Shown here: piece after piece, positions 35,227 through 43,741 of the stretch | How positions within the stretch are numbered: position 1 is the first letter of the stretch | Layout: each line of letters starts with the position of its first letter | Assembly (NCBI GenBank): GCA_947501635.1 | Contig: CANMWT010000009.1 | Location: forward strand, 1-64,000 | Source of the DNA: an uncultured Roseobacter sp. | Lineage (GTDB): Bacteria > Pseudomonadota > Alphaproteobacteria > Rhodobacterales > Rhodobacteraceae | Length of the DNA: 64,000 bases | Direction: 5' to 3' | Made by a program: the position numbers and the translations under genes | The notes under the pieces: generated by a model | Databases searched by the model: none | Seen by the model: only the letters and a program-made list of their open reading frames with translations | Told to the model about the DNA's origin: nothing

Positions 35227-36579
35227 TTAGCGGCGGACAACCCTGAGCCAGATCCCATTCTGCGCCCGAACCGTCAGATGCGCCACCGGCACTGGCGCAG
35301 GTGCGTCGCATAACTCTACCCGCAAATCGCGCAGAATAAGCGCCAGCATCACCACACCTTCCATCATCGCAAACCCTGCACCGGGGCAGACGCGCCTGCC
35401 CGCGCTGAATGGCAAATACGCCTCGCGGGCGCTTTCGCGGCCTGCATCACTTTGCCAGCGGGCCGGATCGAACCCGTCGGGATTGTCCCACAAACGGTTG
35501 TGCCGCTGCAGGTGCCACGGGCTGATAACCACCTGAGAGCCCACCCGCACCGCCCTGTCACGAAAGGTCTCAGGTTGCGTCGTTTCACGCACCATCATCG
35601 GCACCGGAGGGTACAGCCGCAATGTCTCGCGGAACACATCGCGCGTGTCTTTCAGGCGCGACAAGGCAGCGAAATCCTTATCGAAGGTCTGCGCCTCCTG
35701 CGCCACGCGGTCCTGCCAGTCGGGAAACAACGCCAGCAGGTACAAAGCCCACGCCAGTGCCGATGCGCTTGTCTCATGCCCTGCCAGAAAAAAGATCGCC
35801 ACCTGATCGACCATTTCATCCACGTCGAATGTATTGCCGGTTTGAGGATCGGCGGTTGTCATGATCTTGGTGGCAAGATCGGCAGGCGCCCTACCCGCAT
35901 CAATTTCGGCCTGACGGGCGGCTGTCATCGATCGGATCAAGCTTCTGATTTCAGTAGCGCTGTCGCGCGTGGCACGCCTGAACCCGCGCGGGAACCACCT
36001 TGGCAAGGGGAGAAAAGCGGCGAGGTTCAAAATGGGTTGGCTGCGTTGATAGCGCCGGAAAGCCTGGTAGGTGCGCCCCGCAATCTCATCCTCGATCGGT
36101 ACGGAAAACAAGGTACGAAAGATCACATCGGCGGCGGCATGGCTTGCCTCCGCCTCGATTTCGACAGACTGGCCGGCACGCGCTGCAAGCCGCTGCGTTG
36201 CCGTATCCGCCGCCATCCAGACCGCGTCGAAACTGTCGCGCAGCCGCCCGCCTTCGAAAGCGGGATCAATGATGCGCCTTTGCCTTTCCCATGTCGCACC
36301 ATTGGTGAGGAAAACAGACCGCCCCAGCAATGGCCGCAGCCCTTCGCCCACGCGATCCGATTTCGGAAAATCCTGCGGCCTGTCTCGCAGCAACAGGCGC
36401 ACCAAAGCGGGATCGTTGGCCAGATAGCTGCGAAAGAAAGGGGTGCGAAATTCGGCCATCCACGCGCGATAGAGACGCTCTGGTTGTGCTGAAAGGATAT
36501 CACGCCGAAACAGCTTTCCATAACGCCAGAGCGATACCCGATCCGCGCGGCTGACCGGCTTGGGCGGCAGCCCTGTCAC
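35227..36579 (-). CDS. cytochrome P450
   Basis: This is a heme monooxygenase of 450 residues. The oxygen-binding I-helix AGHETSASAL, the K-helix ETLRLYPP, the PERF-like FDPARW and the heme loop FSAGRRVCPGAGFA with its axial cysteine are all present. There is no transmembrane anchor, as is usual for bacterial P450s. The class resembles CYP families that oxidise fatty acids or terpenes; the substrate is not determinable. Its ATG overlaps the stop of the upstream membrane-hydrolase gene by four bases, so the two are co-translated. No ferredoxin is adjacent. Confidence 0.92.
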   Translation of the reverse strand: MTGLPPKPVSRADRVSLWRYGKLFRRDILSAQPERLYRAWMAEFRTPFFRSYLANDPALVRLLLRDRPQDFPKSDRVGEGLRPLLGRSVFLTNGATWERQRRIIDPAFEGGRLRDSFDAVWMAADTATQRLAARAGQSVEIEAEASHAAADVIFRTLFSVPIEDEIAGRTYQAFRRYQRSQPILNLAAFLPLPRWFPRGFRRATRDSATEIRSLIRSMTAARQAEIDAGRAPADLATKIMTTADPQTGNTFDVDEMVDQVAIFFLAGHETSASALAWALYLLALFPDWQDRVAQEAQTFDKDFAALSRLKDTRDVFRETLRLYPPVPMMVRETTQPETFRDRAVRVGSQVVISPWHLQRHNRLWDNPDGFDPARWQSDAGRESAREAYLPFSAGRRVCPGAGFAMMEGVVMLALILRDLRVELCDAPAPVPVAHLTVRAQNGIWLRVVRR

Positions 36580-37826
36580 CCGCTCACCGATGTATGTTTC
36601 GACACCGTATGCTCAATCCGCGATTTGGAAGGGGCACGGTCCGCATAGCGATCTGCCAGCCGCAACGGCCCAGCTGTAATCTGAAAATAGTCATAGTCCT
36701 TAGGCTGGTCAAAAGCACAGAGATACTGGAAATGCAGCCGGAAAAACCGCCACCGCAGCGCCTTCCACTTTTGTGGCGACAAGCTTTGCGTAAAAGCGGC
36801 CGAAAAGACCAGTGGCCCCCGCTTCTCCGGCGTCGCCTGCCCCGAGACCGCCACTGGATCACAAAGCGAAAAGCTGCAGCCGTCACCGGGTGCGGTCACA
36901 TCGACCCAAGCGATATCCTGTGATTGGGACAATAGCCGCAAATCCCCCCGCAAGCGCTGCGCCTGGGGCAGGAAGGATACCATCGGCACCACATGCCCCA
37001 AAGACAGAAAGGCCAGCGCCGGCGCGCCATCAGGCCATTTTTCTGTGCGCAGGATGTCGGCCAGAATACTGACCCCCAGATGCGCGCCTGAGGAATGGCC
37101 GACAAGCAAGACCTCATCGACCTCCTCTTCCATGGCAGCCATGATCCTGTGCCGGAACTCGGCCAGGCGCTCTTCCAGCTCTTGCGCATAGGCCCCGCGG
37201 CCGGCTGCACTATAGGCAAAGTCATGCATCAGGTAGTAGGCAAAGAACCGGCCGTCGTTTCGCTCAAACCACCACAGCAAGAGCCATGCCAGCCACCCGC
37301 CCACGATCGCGCCCAGAACCAGCGCAGCCGTTTCCGCGCGGGCCCCCAAAAGCCCCTCAGCGGTAAAGGCGAAACCACGGATCACCAAAGATGCAAGCAA
37401 AGCTGCCAGAAAGGCCTGCAAAAACAAGGCAAAGACAGGATAAAGCGCCGCAATCACGGGCCCTTTGCGCAGGCGCATCACACGGGCCAGCGTGCCGGTC
37501 GAGAGGTAAATCCACGCGGTCGATATCAAGTCCCAATAGGTGCCAAAAATCGACGTGCGACGGCTGCCGCGCACGATATCCGACCAGACCAGCACTTCAA
37601 CATCTGTTTCGGTCTTCTGCCCGTCGATGCGGGCCGTGACATGCCAGCCAAATCCGCGAGCAGATGGGGCGGGCGCATTCATCGCGATGTCATAGCCGCT
37701 GATTTCTGCCTGTTCTGCCGACTCCCTGCGGTAAAGCTCCCTGTACCGGCGGGGCGGAAAGGGATCATAGCCGGGAATATAGAAAACCCTGCGCCGGCGA
37801 ACTTTGGTGAGGTCTGTGCTGCTCAT
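36576..37826 (-). CDS. membrane protein with alpha/beta-hydrolase motif
   Basis: This is a 416-residue protein of unknown function. Two or three hydrophobic segments lie around residues 125-190 (VIAALYPVFALFLQAFLAALLASLVI; ALVLGAIVGGWLAWLLLWWF). The soluble part has a nucleophile-elbow motif VDEVLLVGHSSGAHLGVSIL, matching GxSxG of lipases and serine hydrolases. The N-terminus RRRVFYIPGYDPFPPRRYRELYRRE resembles an oxyanion-loop strand. It may be a membrane lipase or esterase acting with the P450, which it overlaps by four bases. Confidence 0.65.
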   Translation of the reverse strand: MSSTDLTKVRRRRVFYIPGYDPFPPRRYRELYRRESAEQAEISGYDIAMNAPAPSARGFGWHVTARIDGQKTETDVEVLVWSDIVRGSRRTSIFGTYWDLISTAWIYLSTGTLARVMRLRKGPVIAALYPVFALFLQAFLAALLASLVIRGFAFTAEGLLGARAETAALVLGAIVGGWLAWLLLWWFERNDGRFFAYYLMHDFAYSAAGRGAYAQELEERLAEFRHRIMAAMEEEVDEVLLVGHSSGAHLGVSILADILRTEKWPDGAPALAFLSLGHVVPMVSFLPQAQRLRGDLRLLSQSQDIAWVDVTAPGDGCSFSLCDPVAVSGQATPEKRGPLVFSAAFTQSLSPQKWKALRWRFFRLHFQYLCAFDQPKDYDYFQITAGPLRLADRYADRAPSKSRIEHTVSKHTSVSG

Positions 37827-37888
37827 GCTGTGGCCTCTGTTGCCCCCGTCCTCAACAAGGGTCGGGGCGCGCCTGCAGTGTAGAGCGA

Positions 37889-38641
37889 TTAGCCCAGCGT
37901 TGCCAAGGCCGGGAACTGTTCAAGCAGCCACCACGAAAAGGTTGTGAACGCGCCCGTTACCATCGCAAGCCCCACCAGCAGCAAAAGCCCGCCCATAGCA
38001 CGTTCGATGGTTTTCATATGCTTCTTGAGCCGGTTCATCACCCCCATGGCACGGGTGATGAACATCGCAGCCAATAGGAACGGGATGCCAAGCCCCGCCG
38101 CGTAGACCCCCAAAAGGAAGGTACCGCGCCCGATCGAGGCTTCGGAGGCTGCAAGCGACAGGATCGCGCCAAGCTGCGGGCCGATACAGGGCGTCCATCC
38201 AAAGGCAAAGGCCAAGCCGAGCACATAGGCTCCAAAGCTTGATCCGCCCTTGTCACCCGCATCCATGCGCGCCTCGCGGTCCAGAAAGGGAATACGGAAA
38301 ACGCCCAGAAAGTGCAGTCCAAAGATTATGATGACCACGCCGGATATCCGCGCAAACATGATCTGGTTTTGTAAAAAGAACGCCCCAAAGGCAGAGGCTG
38401 TGAACCCGAGGATCAAAAACACCGTGCTGAGGCCCATCACAAAGAAAAGGGCCGCCACGGTCGCACGGCGTCTTGCGGCGTGCTCACCTGACATCTCGTT
38501 GAGGGAAACACCGCTCATATACGCCAGATAGGGCGGTACGATCGGCAACACACAGGGGCTCAGAAAACTGATGACACCTGCGAGCAAGGCCACAAGCATT
38601 GCAGGCAAAAGACTGGCGTCGATGATTTCAATTCCGAACAT
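37889..38641 (-). CDS. ccdA: cytochrome c biogenesis protein CcdA
   Basis: This is a 250-residue thiol-disulfide transporter with six transmembrane helices. It passes reducing equivalents from cytoplasmic thioredoxin to the periplasm for cytochrome c maturation. Motifs are FLSPCVLPIVPPYLAYMSG with one redox cysteine and GLAFAFGWTPCIGPQLGAILSLA with the other. GGGAGG precedes ATG. It is divergent from a TusA-family gene 93 bp away. Confidence 0.92.
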   Translation of the reverse strand: MFGIEIIDASLLPAMLVALLAGVISFLSPCVLPIVPPYLAYMSGVSLNEMSGEHAARRRATVAALFFVMGLSTVFLILGFTASAFGAFFLQNQIMFARISGVVIIIFGLHFLGVFRIPFLDREARMDAGDKGGSSFGAYVLGLAFAFGWTPCIGPQLGAILSLAASEASIGRGTFLLGVYAAGLGIPFLLAAMFITRAMGVMNRLKKHMKTIERAMGGLLLLVGLAMVTGAFTTFSWWLLEQFPALATLG

Positions 38642-38734
38642 GCCACCTCCCTAGACTATCCGCGGCGCAGCGTCACCCCGCCCGCGGTAACAACCTTGTG
38701 GACAGGATGAAACATCCCGCCTATTTGGAACTTT

Positions 38735-38965
38735 ATGAACGATGTATCCCATGAACTGGACGCCACCGGCCTGCTGTGCCCCCTGCCCGTGCTGAAAGCA
38801 CGTAAGAGGTTGCAGGCACTGGCCGCGGGCGACTGTCTGACCGTCACAGCGGACGACCCCGCCGCAATCGTTGATGTACCGCATTTTTGTGCCGAAGCCG
38901 GACATGAGCTCGTCTCAAGCCATCAGGTGGGCGCAGTGCAGACCTATGTGATCCGCAAAGGATAA
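38735..38965 (+). CDS. TusA-family sulfur carrier protein
   Basis: This is a 76-residue protein with the family signature LDATGLLCPLPVLKARK, whose cysteine carries persulfide sulfur. The remainder fits the two-layer alpha/beta sandwich. TusA-like proteins act in tRNA thiolation, molybdenum cofactor synthesis or sulfur relay. Divergence from ccdA suggests coordinated thiol/sulfur handling, but that is inference. Confidence 0.9.
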   Translation: MNDVSHELDATGLLCPLPVLKARKRLQALAAGDCLTVTADDPAAIVDVPHFCAEAGHELVSSHQVGAVQTYVIRKG

Positions 38966-39066
38966 GACCAAGCCGCACCAAACCGCGGTGTGTGGAACAA
39001 TTGCGCGCCCAACCAGCAGTGGCGCGGACGGCCTGACACTTCAACAGAACCTGATACGTCAAAAAC

Positions 39067-39100
39067 AAACGCGGGCCATTGGTACCAATCGCCCGCGTTT
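39067..39100. terminator. bidirectional terminator between TusA gene and rne
   Basis: AAACGCGGGC at 39067-39076 is perfectly inverted at 39091-39100 (GCCCGCGTTT). A-rich and T-rich flanks occur on both sides, so it can serve both convergent genes. Confidence 0.8.
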
Positions 39101-39124
39101 CTGTGTGTTTGCAAAGAAAGGCGT

Positions 39125-41944
39125 CTAGCCGCCCAGCGACCACCAGCCCTTACGTTTGGGTTTGGGCGGTGCTGTGTCCTCCACCGCCTCGGCCACTTCG
39201 GCCACCTCAGCCACCGCAATTGCGTCCGGGGTTTGCGCGGGTTCCGCGGCAGCGACCGGTTCCGGAGCCGCTTCAGGCTCAGGCGCTGGTGTCTCGGCTT
39301 CCGGCTCAGCCGCGGTTTCTGCTGCAGGTGCTTCCTCTTTGGGCGCTTTGGCACGCGAAGCCCGCTTGCGTTTCGGCTTGGGCTTTTCCTCTGCAGCGGC
39401 AGGTTCCGCCGGCTGTTCGGCCTCTGCCGGAGCTTCGGCCTCGACAGGTTGTTCAACCTCAGCAGGGGATTCCGGCGCAGCCTCGGCTGGCGCGTCCTCT
39501 GCCGCTTCGGGCTTTGGCTTGCGGGTCCGGGTCCGTTTGCGCTTGGGTTTCTCTGCGACCTCTTCCACCGGTTCCCCGGCTTCAGGCTCACCTGCAACGA
39601 CTGCGTCCGCTTTGGCCTCTTCGGGCTCTGCCGGAGCGTCTGCCTCGGTAGGCGTTGCGGCCTCGTCCTGGGGCTGTTCCGCACCCTGTTGGCCGTCACC
39701 ATTGCCAGACTTTCCACGTCCGCGACGACGGCGGCGACGACGGCGTTTGGGCTTGTTTTCGCCCTCCGCATCCTCTGCTCCAGCAGTGGTTTCCTGCTGC
39801 GCCGTGTCAGACTGCGCATCCTCGTCGGCATCCACGTCGTCCATCAGAGAAGTATCAACAGAGACGACCGCTTCGGTCGCGGCTGGCACTGTGCGCGTTG
39901 CCGTCTTGAATTTCTCCATGCTGAAATCAGGGCTGACCAGCATCGGGTCCCCTTCGATTCGCACCGACAGCCCATAGCGCGCTTCGATCTGGGCGATGTG
40001 CTCACGCTTCTGGTTCATCAGGAAATTGGCGATCCCCACCGGCGCTTTGATAAGCACCTCACGCGACCGCTTGCGCGTCCCCTCTTCTTCGATCTGACGC
40101 AGAATGGACAATGCCAGATTGTCGTCCGAGCGGATCAGGCCGGTGCCGTGGCACGCCTGACAGGGCTGTGTCGTCGCCTCGATCATACCGGGACGCAGAC
40201 GCTGGCGCGACATCTCCATCAGGCCAAAGCCTGAAATTCGCCCGACCTGAATGCGCGCACGATCAGTCTTGAGCTTGTCTTTCATCCGCTTTTCGACGGC
40301 CGCATTGTTCTTGCGTTCATCCATGTCGATGAAGTCGATCACGATAAGCCCTGCAAGGTCGCGCAGACGCAGTTGCCGCGCCACCTCATCCGCTGCTTCA
40401 AGGTTGGTCTTGAGCGCTGTCTGTTCGATCGAGCCTTCTTTGGTGGCTCTGCCAGAGTTGACGTCAACTGCCACCAAGGCCTCGGTCACGCCGATCACGA
40501 TGTAGCCGCCGGACGGCAGTTGCACCGTGGGGTTAAACATCGAAGCAAGGTAGCTTTCGACCTGATAGCGCGCAAAGAGCGGCAATCCTTCCGAGTAGAG
40601 TTTCACGTTTTTCGAGTGGGACGGCATGATCATCTTCATGAAGTCCTTGGCGATACGGTAGCCGCGCTCGCCCTCGACAAACACCTCGTCGATATCGCGG
40701 TTGTAAAGATCGCGGATCGACCGCTTGATCAAATCGCCCTCTTCGTAAATCTTCGCCGGTGCGATGGATTTCAGCGTCAGTTCGCGGATCTGCTCCCACA
40801 AACGTTGCAGATATTCATAATCGCGTTTGATTTCGGCCTTTGTGCGCTTGGCACCCGCCGTGCGCACAATAAGGCCCGCACCCTGCGGCACTTCGATCTC
40901 GTTGGCGATCTCTTTGAGCTTCTTGCGGTCGGCGGCGTTGGTGATCTTGCGGCTGATGCCGCCGCCCCGTGCCGTGTTCGGCATGAGCACGCAGTACCGT
41001 CCTGCAAGGCTGAGGTATGTGGTCAGCGCCGCGCCCTTGTTGCCGCGCTCTTCCTTGACAACCTGCACCAGAAGGATTTGCCGGACCTTGATGACTTCTT
41101 GTATCTTGTAGCGGCGTGGACGCGGCTTGCGTGCAGGCCTGATGTCATCCTGATCGTCATCATCGGCAACGGATTCGATGGTGTCATCCTTGGCCGACGC
41201 ATCGGCCTTGCGCGGTGCGTCTTCCTCATCGTCGTCGTCAGAATGCGCCTCCGCCTCTGCTGCAGCCTTTGACGACGCCGCGCCGTTGTCATCCGCGTCT
41301 TCCGCGACAGTCGCATCGTCGCCGCAGGCTTCGGCCTCTGTCTCTGCGGCGTCAACGGCATCGCCGGAGGGCTCCGATGTCTCGTCCGATGCAGCCTCTG
41401 TCGATGCGTCTTCCGATGCGTCATCTGTAGGCTCTTCCACCGGCGTCTCGGCCACACGCTCCATCGGAGATGTGCCTTCCTCGTCGTCTTCACCCAGATC
41501 GATGGTTTCCATGCCCTCGATCTGATCGGCGTCAAGCTCTTTGGTCGCAACCACGTCTTCGCTCGCAGCTTCCTCGGCCTTCGCCTTGGAGCGGCTGCGC
41601 GACCTGCGTCGCTTGGGTTTCTCGTCTGCTTCTTCCTTGGCTTTCTGCGCCTCGGCGTAAGCGCGCTCTTCTTCCATCAGCGCCTGACGATCCGCCACGG
41701 GGATCTGGTAATAGTCAGGATGGATTTCCGAGAACGCAAGAAAGCCGTGGCGATTGCCACCATAATCCACGAATGCCGCCTGCAAGGACGGCTCTACACG
41801 TGTTACTTTTGCGAGATAGATATTGCCAGCAAGCTGGCGTTTGTTTTCAGATTCAAAGTCGAATTCCTCAACCTTGTTTCCGTCCACCACCACAACGCGG
41901 GTTTCTTCCGCGTGGGTGGCATCGATAAGCATTTTCTTAGCCAT
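39125..41944 (-). CDS. rne: ribonuclease E
   Basis: This is the degradosome endoribonuclease, 939 residues from the start at 41944 (MAKKMLIDATHAEETRVVVVDGNKVEEF). The S1 RNA-binding domain is split by an acidic/basic low-complexity insertion of about 190 residues (41117-41689), known from other alphaproteobacteria. The catalytic core shows VDVNSGRAT and VIDFIDMDERKNN with the magnesium-binding aspartates. The zinc-link cysteines are in QPCQACHGTG. The C-terminal 250 residues are alternating arginine-rich and Glu/Ala/Pro-rich segments that would scaffold RNA and partners. An untranslated leader of up to 450 bp lies upstream and may mediate autoregulation. Confidence 0.93.
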   Translation of the reverse strand: MAKKMLIDATHAEETRVVVVDGNKVEEFDFESENKRQLAGNIYLAKVTRVEPSLQAAFVDYGGNRHGFLAFSEIHPDYYQIPVADRQALMEEERAYAEAQKAKEEADEKPKRRRSRSRSKAKAEEAASEDVVATKELDADQIEGMETIDLGEDDEEGTSPMERVAETPVEEPTDDASEDASTEAASDETSEPSGDAVDAAETEAEACGDDATVAEDADDNGAASSKAAAEAEAHSDDDDEEDAPRKADASAKDDTIESVADDDDQDDIRPARKPRPRRYKIQEVIKVRQILLVQVVKEERGNKGAALTTYLSLAGRYCVLMPNTARGGGISRKITNAADRKKLKEIANEIEVPQGAGLIVRTAGAKRTKAEIKRDYEYLQRLWEQIRELTLKSIAPAKIYEEGDLIKRSIRDLYNRDIDEVFVEGERGYRIAKDFMKMIMPSHSKNVKLYSEGLPLFARYQVESYLASMFNPTVQLPSGGYIVIGVTEALVAVDVNSGRATKEGSIEQTALKTNLEAADEVARQLRLRDLAGLIVIDFIDMDERKNNAAVEKRMKDKLKTDRARIQVGRISGFGLMEMSRQRLRPGMIEATTQPCQACHGTGLIRSDDNLALSILRQIEEEGTRKRSREVLIKAPVGIANFLMNQKREHIAQIEARYGLSVRIEGDPMLVSPDFSMEKFKTATRTVPAATEAVVSVDTSLMDDVDADEDAQSDTAQQETTAGAEDAEGENKPKRRRRRRRRGRGKSGNGDGQQGAEQPQDEAATPTEADAPAEPEEAKADAVVAGEPEAGEPVEEVAEKPKRKRTRTRKPKPEAAEDAPAEAAPESPAEVEQPVEAEAPAEAEQPAEPAAAEEKPKPKRKRASRAKAPKEEAPAAETAAEPEAETPAPEPEAAPEPVAAAEPAQTPDAIAVAEVAEVAEAVEDTAPPKPKRKGWWSLGG

Positions 41945-42403
41945 ATTTCCAAATTGCACAGCCACGACCTCTCTGATCCGGGCGGATCGGAAAGATGTGG
42001 TTTATGTCTTGTCAGGGCGATCTGAAACGCACGCACGGGCCGCGCCACGGGGGCCGGTGCCAAACTGCTCAATGCATCTGCGCGCGTCATCGCGGTTCTT
42101 CTCCGACACGGGCTCACCTCGGTGGCCTCGCATCCATTATTTACTGCGCTTTCAAGGCTCTCAGGCCCATCCATACGTCAGCGGTTCCTCAACCGTTTCC
42201 GGCTCAATCGGTCTGTTCGGGGAGCGGCCATTATCAGCACACAACGCCCAAAGCAGCGAATCTCTAAACAGGGAAAATCGGCGCACGGCCAAATCCTCCT
42301 CTGCTCATAGATAATGCCACAGGGTGCCAATTGACAATGGGCAATCTTGATTTCATCCCGATGGCGGCACCTTGCGGTTGAAATTTCAGCGCCTTTTGGT
42401 CAC
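41945..42403. other. rne leader region
   Basis: There is no supported gene in this 459-bp stretch. A short inverted repeat GATCCG-GG-CGGATC at 41975-41988 lies 30 bases upstream of the rne start. RNase E genes often have long structured leaders through which the enzyme limits its own mRNA; that role here is inference. Confidence 0.4.
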
Positions 42404-43738
42404 CTAAAGGTAGTCAGCCCGCTGCAGCCCGTATTTCGCCATTTTCTCGTTCAGCGTCCTGCGTGGCAGGCAAAGTTCGTCCATCACGCTTGAAATTGAT
42501 CCGCGATGCCGGCGCATTGTGTTGTCAATCAGCATCCGCTCAAAAGCTTCCACATATTCTTTCAGCGGCTTGCCTTCTGTCGTCATCACCGGCTGCATAT
42601 CCTCGTGGTCGTTCATCAGGAGCGACGAAATCGTCCCCGCACCCCGCCGCGATTGCAACACAGCCCGCTCTGCCAGATTGATAAGCTGGCGCACGTTACC
42701 GGGCCAGGGTGCCTGCAAAAGCTGTGCCGCTTCCTGTGCGGTCACATTTGGCGCCCCACAGCCGTACTCTTCGGCAAACTGTTCGCTCAACCGAGTGAAA
42801 AGGGTCAGAATATCCTCGCCACGCGCACGCAGCGGAGGCACCGTGATGCGCAAGGCGGCAAGGCGGTAAAACAGGTCGGAACGCAAGGCATCCTCGGATG
42901 TGCGCCCGGCTTCCTGCAGGTTTGAAATGGCCACAATGCGTGTCTCTGCCGGTGTGCCCTGCTCGTTTATCACGCTCAACAGCCGCGCCTGCATGTTTTC
43001 GGAAAGCGCTTCGATATCTTCCAGCGCAAGTGTCCCGCCGCGCGCCTCTTCGATGGCAGGCAGTTGTGCATCTTCAGGCATCATGGGCCCGAAAAGCCGC
43101 TTGGCCAGCGCGTCTTCTTCGAATGCAGAACAGCTGACCAGCACGAACTTCTTGCCGGCGCGGCTGCCCACAGCATGCAGCGCATGCGCCACCAGCGTCT
43201 TGCCCGTTCCTGTCTCGCCATCGATAAGCACATGGCCGTCTGCCTGCCCCAGATCCAGAATATCTTCGCGCAGCCTCTCCATTACAGGGCTTTGCCCGAT
43301 GAGCTTTTTCATCAACTGCCCGCCGTCGGAAAGCTCTCGACGCAGCGCGCGGTTGTCCATCACCAGACGTCGTGCACCCGTGGCCTTCTTGGCCAGCTCG
43401 GACATGCGATCGGGGTTGAACGGCTTTTCCAGAAAGTCAAAGGCACCGACGCGCATCGCCTCGACCGCCATCGGCACATCACCATGGCCCGTTATCATGA
43501 TGACAGGCAAAGCTGAATCGTTGCCCATCAGTTTTTTCAGAAACTGCATGCCGTCCATGCCGGGCATCCGAATATCGGAAATCACGATCCCCGGGTACTC
43601 AGGCCCCAGCACCTTGAGCGCGTCTTCCGCACTGCCAAAAGTCTCCGTGTCATAGCCAGAGAGGGCCAGCCACTGGCTGATCGACTGGCGCATATCCCGT
43701 TCGTCATCGACAATGGCAATCTTCATGGCTTGTGTCAT
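42404..43738 (-). CDS. dctD: DctD-type response regulator lacking GAFTGA
   Basis: This is a 444-residue NtrC-architecture regulator. It has a receiver domain with Asp55 as phospho-acceptor (VISDIRMPGMDG), an AAA+ domain with Walker A GETGTGKT (174-181) and a C-terminal Fis-type helix-turn-helix (SISSVMDELCLPRRTLNEKMAKYGL). The L1 loop that carries GAFTGA in sigma-54 activators is missing: LFGPMMPEDAQLPAIEEARGGTLALEDI goes straight to a degenerate Walker B. It should therefore not open sigma-54 promoters in the usual way. It starts three bases after the DctB-like kinase. The usual target is C4-dicarboxylate uptake; no dctPQM genes are in view. Confidence 0.85.
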   Translation of the reverse strand: MTQAMKIAIVDDERDMRQSISQWLALSGYDTETFGSAEDALKVLGPEYPGIVISDIRMPGMDGMQFLKKLMGNDSALPVIMITGHGDVPMAVEAMRVGAFDFLEKPFNPDRMSELAKKATGARRLVMDNRALRRELSDGGQLMKKLIGQSPVMERLREDILDLGQADGHVLIDGETGTGKTLVAHALHAVGSRAGKKFVLVSCSAFEEDALAKRLFGPMMPEDAQLPAIEEARGGTLALEDIEALSENMQARLLSVINEQGTPAETRIVAISNLQEAGRTSEDALRSDLFYRLAALRITVPPLRARGEDILTLFTRLSEQFAEEYGCGAPNVTAQEAAQLLQAPWPGNVRQLINLAERAVLQSRRGAGTISSLLMNDHEDMQPVMTTEGKPLKEYVEAFERMLIDNTMRRHRGSISSVMDELCLPRRTLNEKMAKYGLQRADYL

Positions 43739-43741
43739 GAC

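Noticed and set aside
38944-39831. Long Arg/Pro-rich open frames opposite or out of frame with rne
   Set aside because: They are shadows of the low-complexity, GC-rich C-terminal coding region of RNase E and have no ribosome binding sites.
41803-42174. Minus-strand ORF overlapping the rne start
   Set aside because: It reads through the rne leader and start in another frame and has no recognisable domain.
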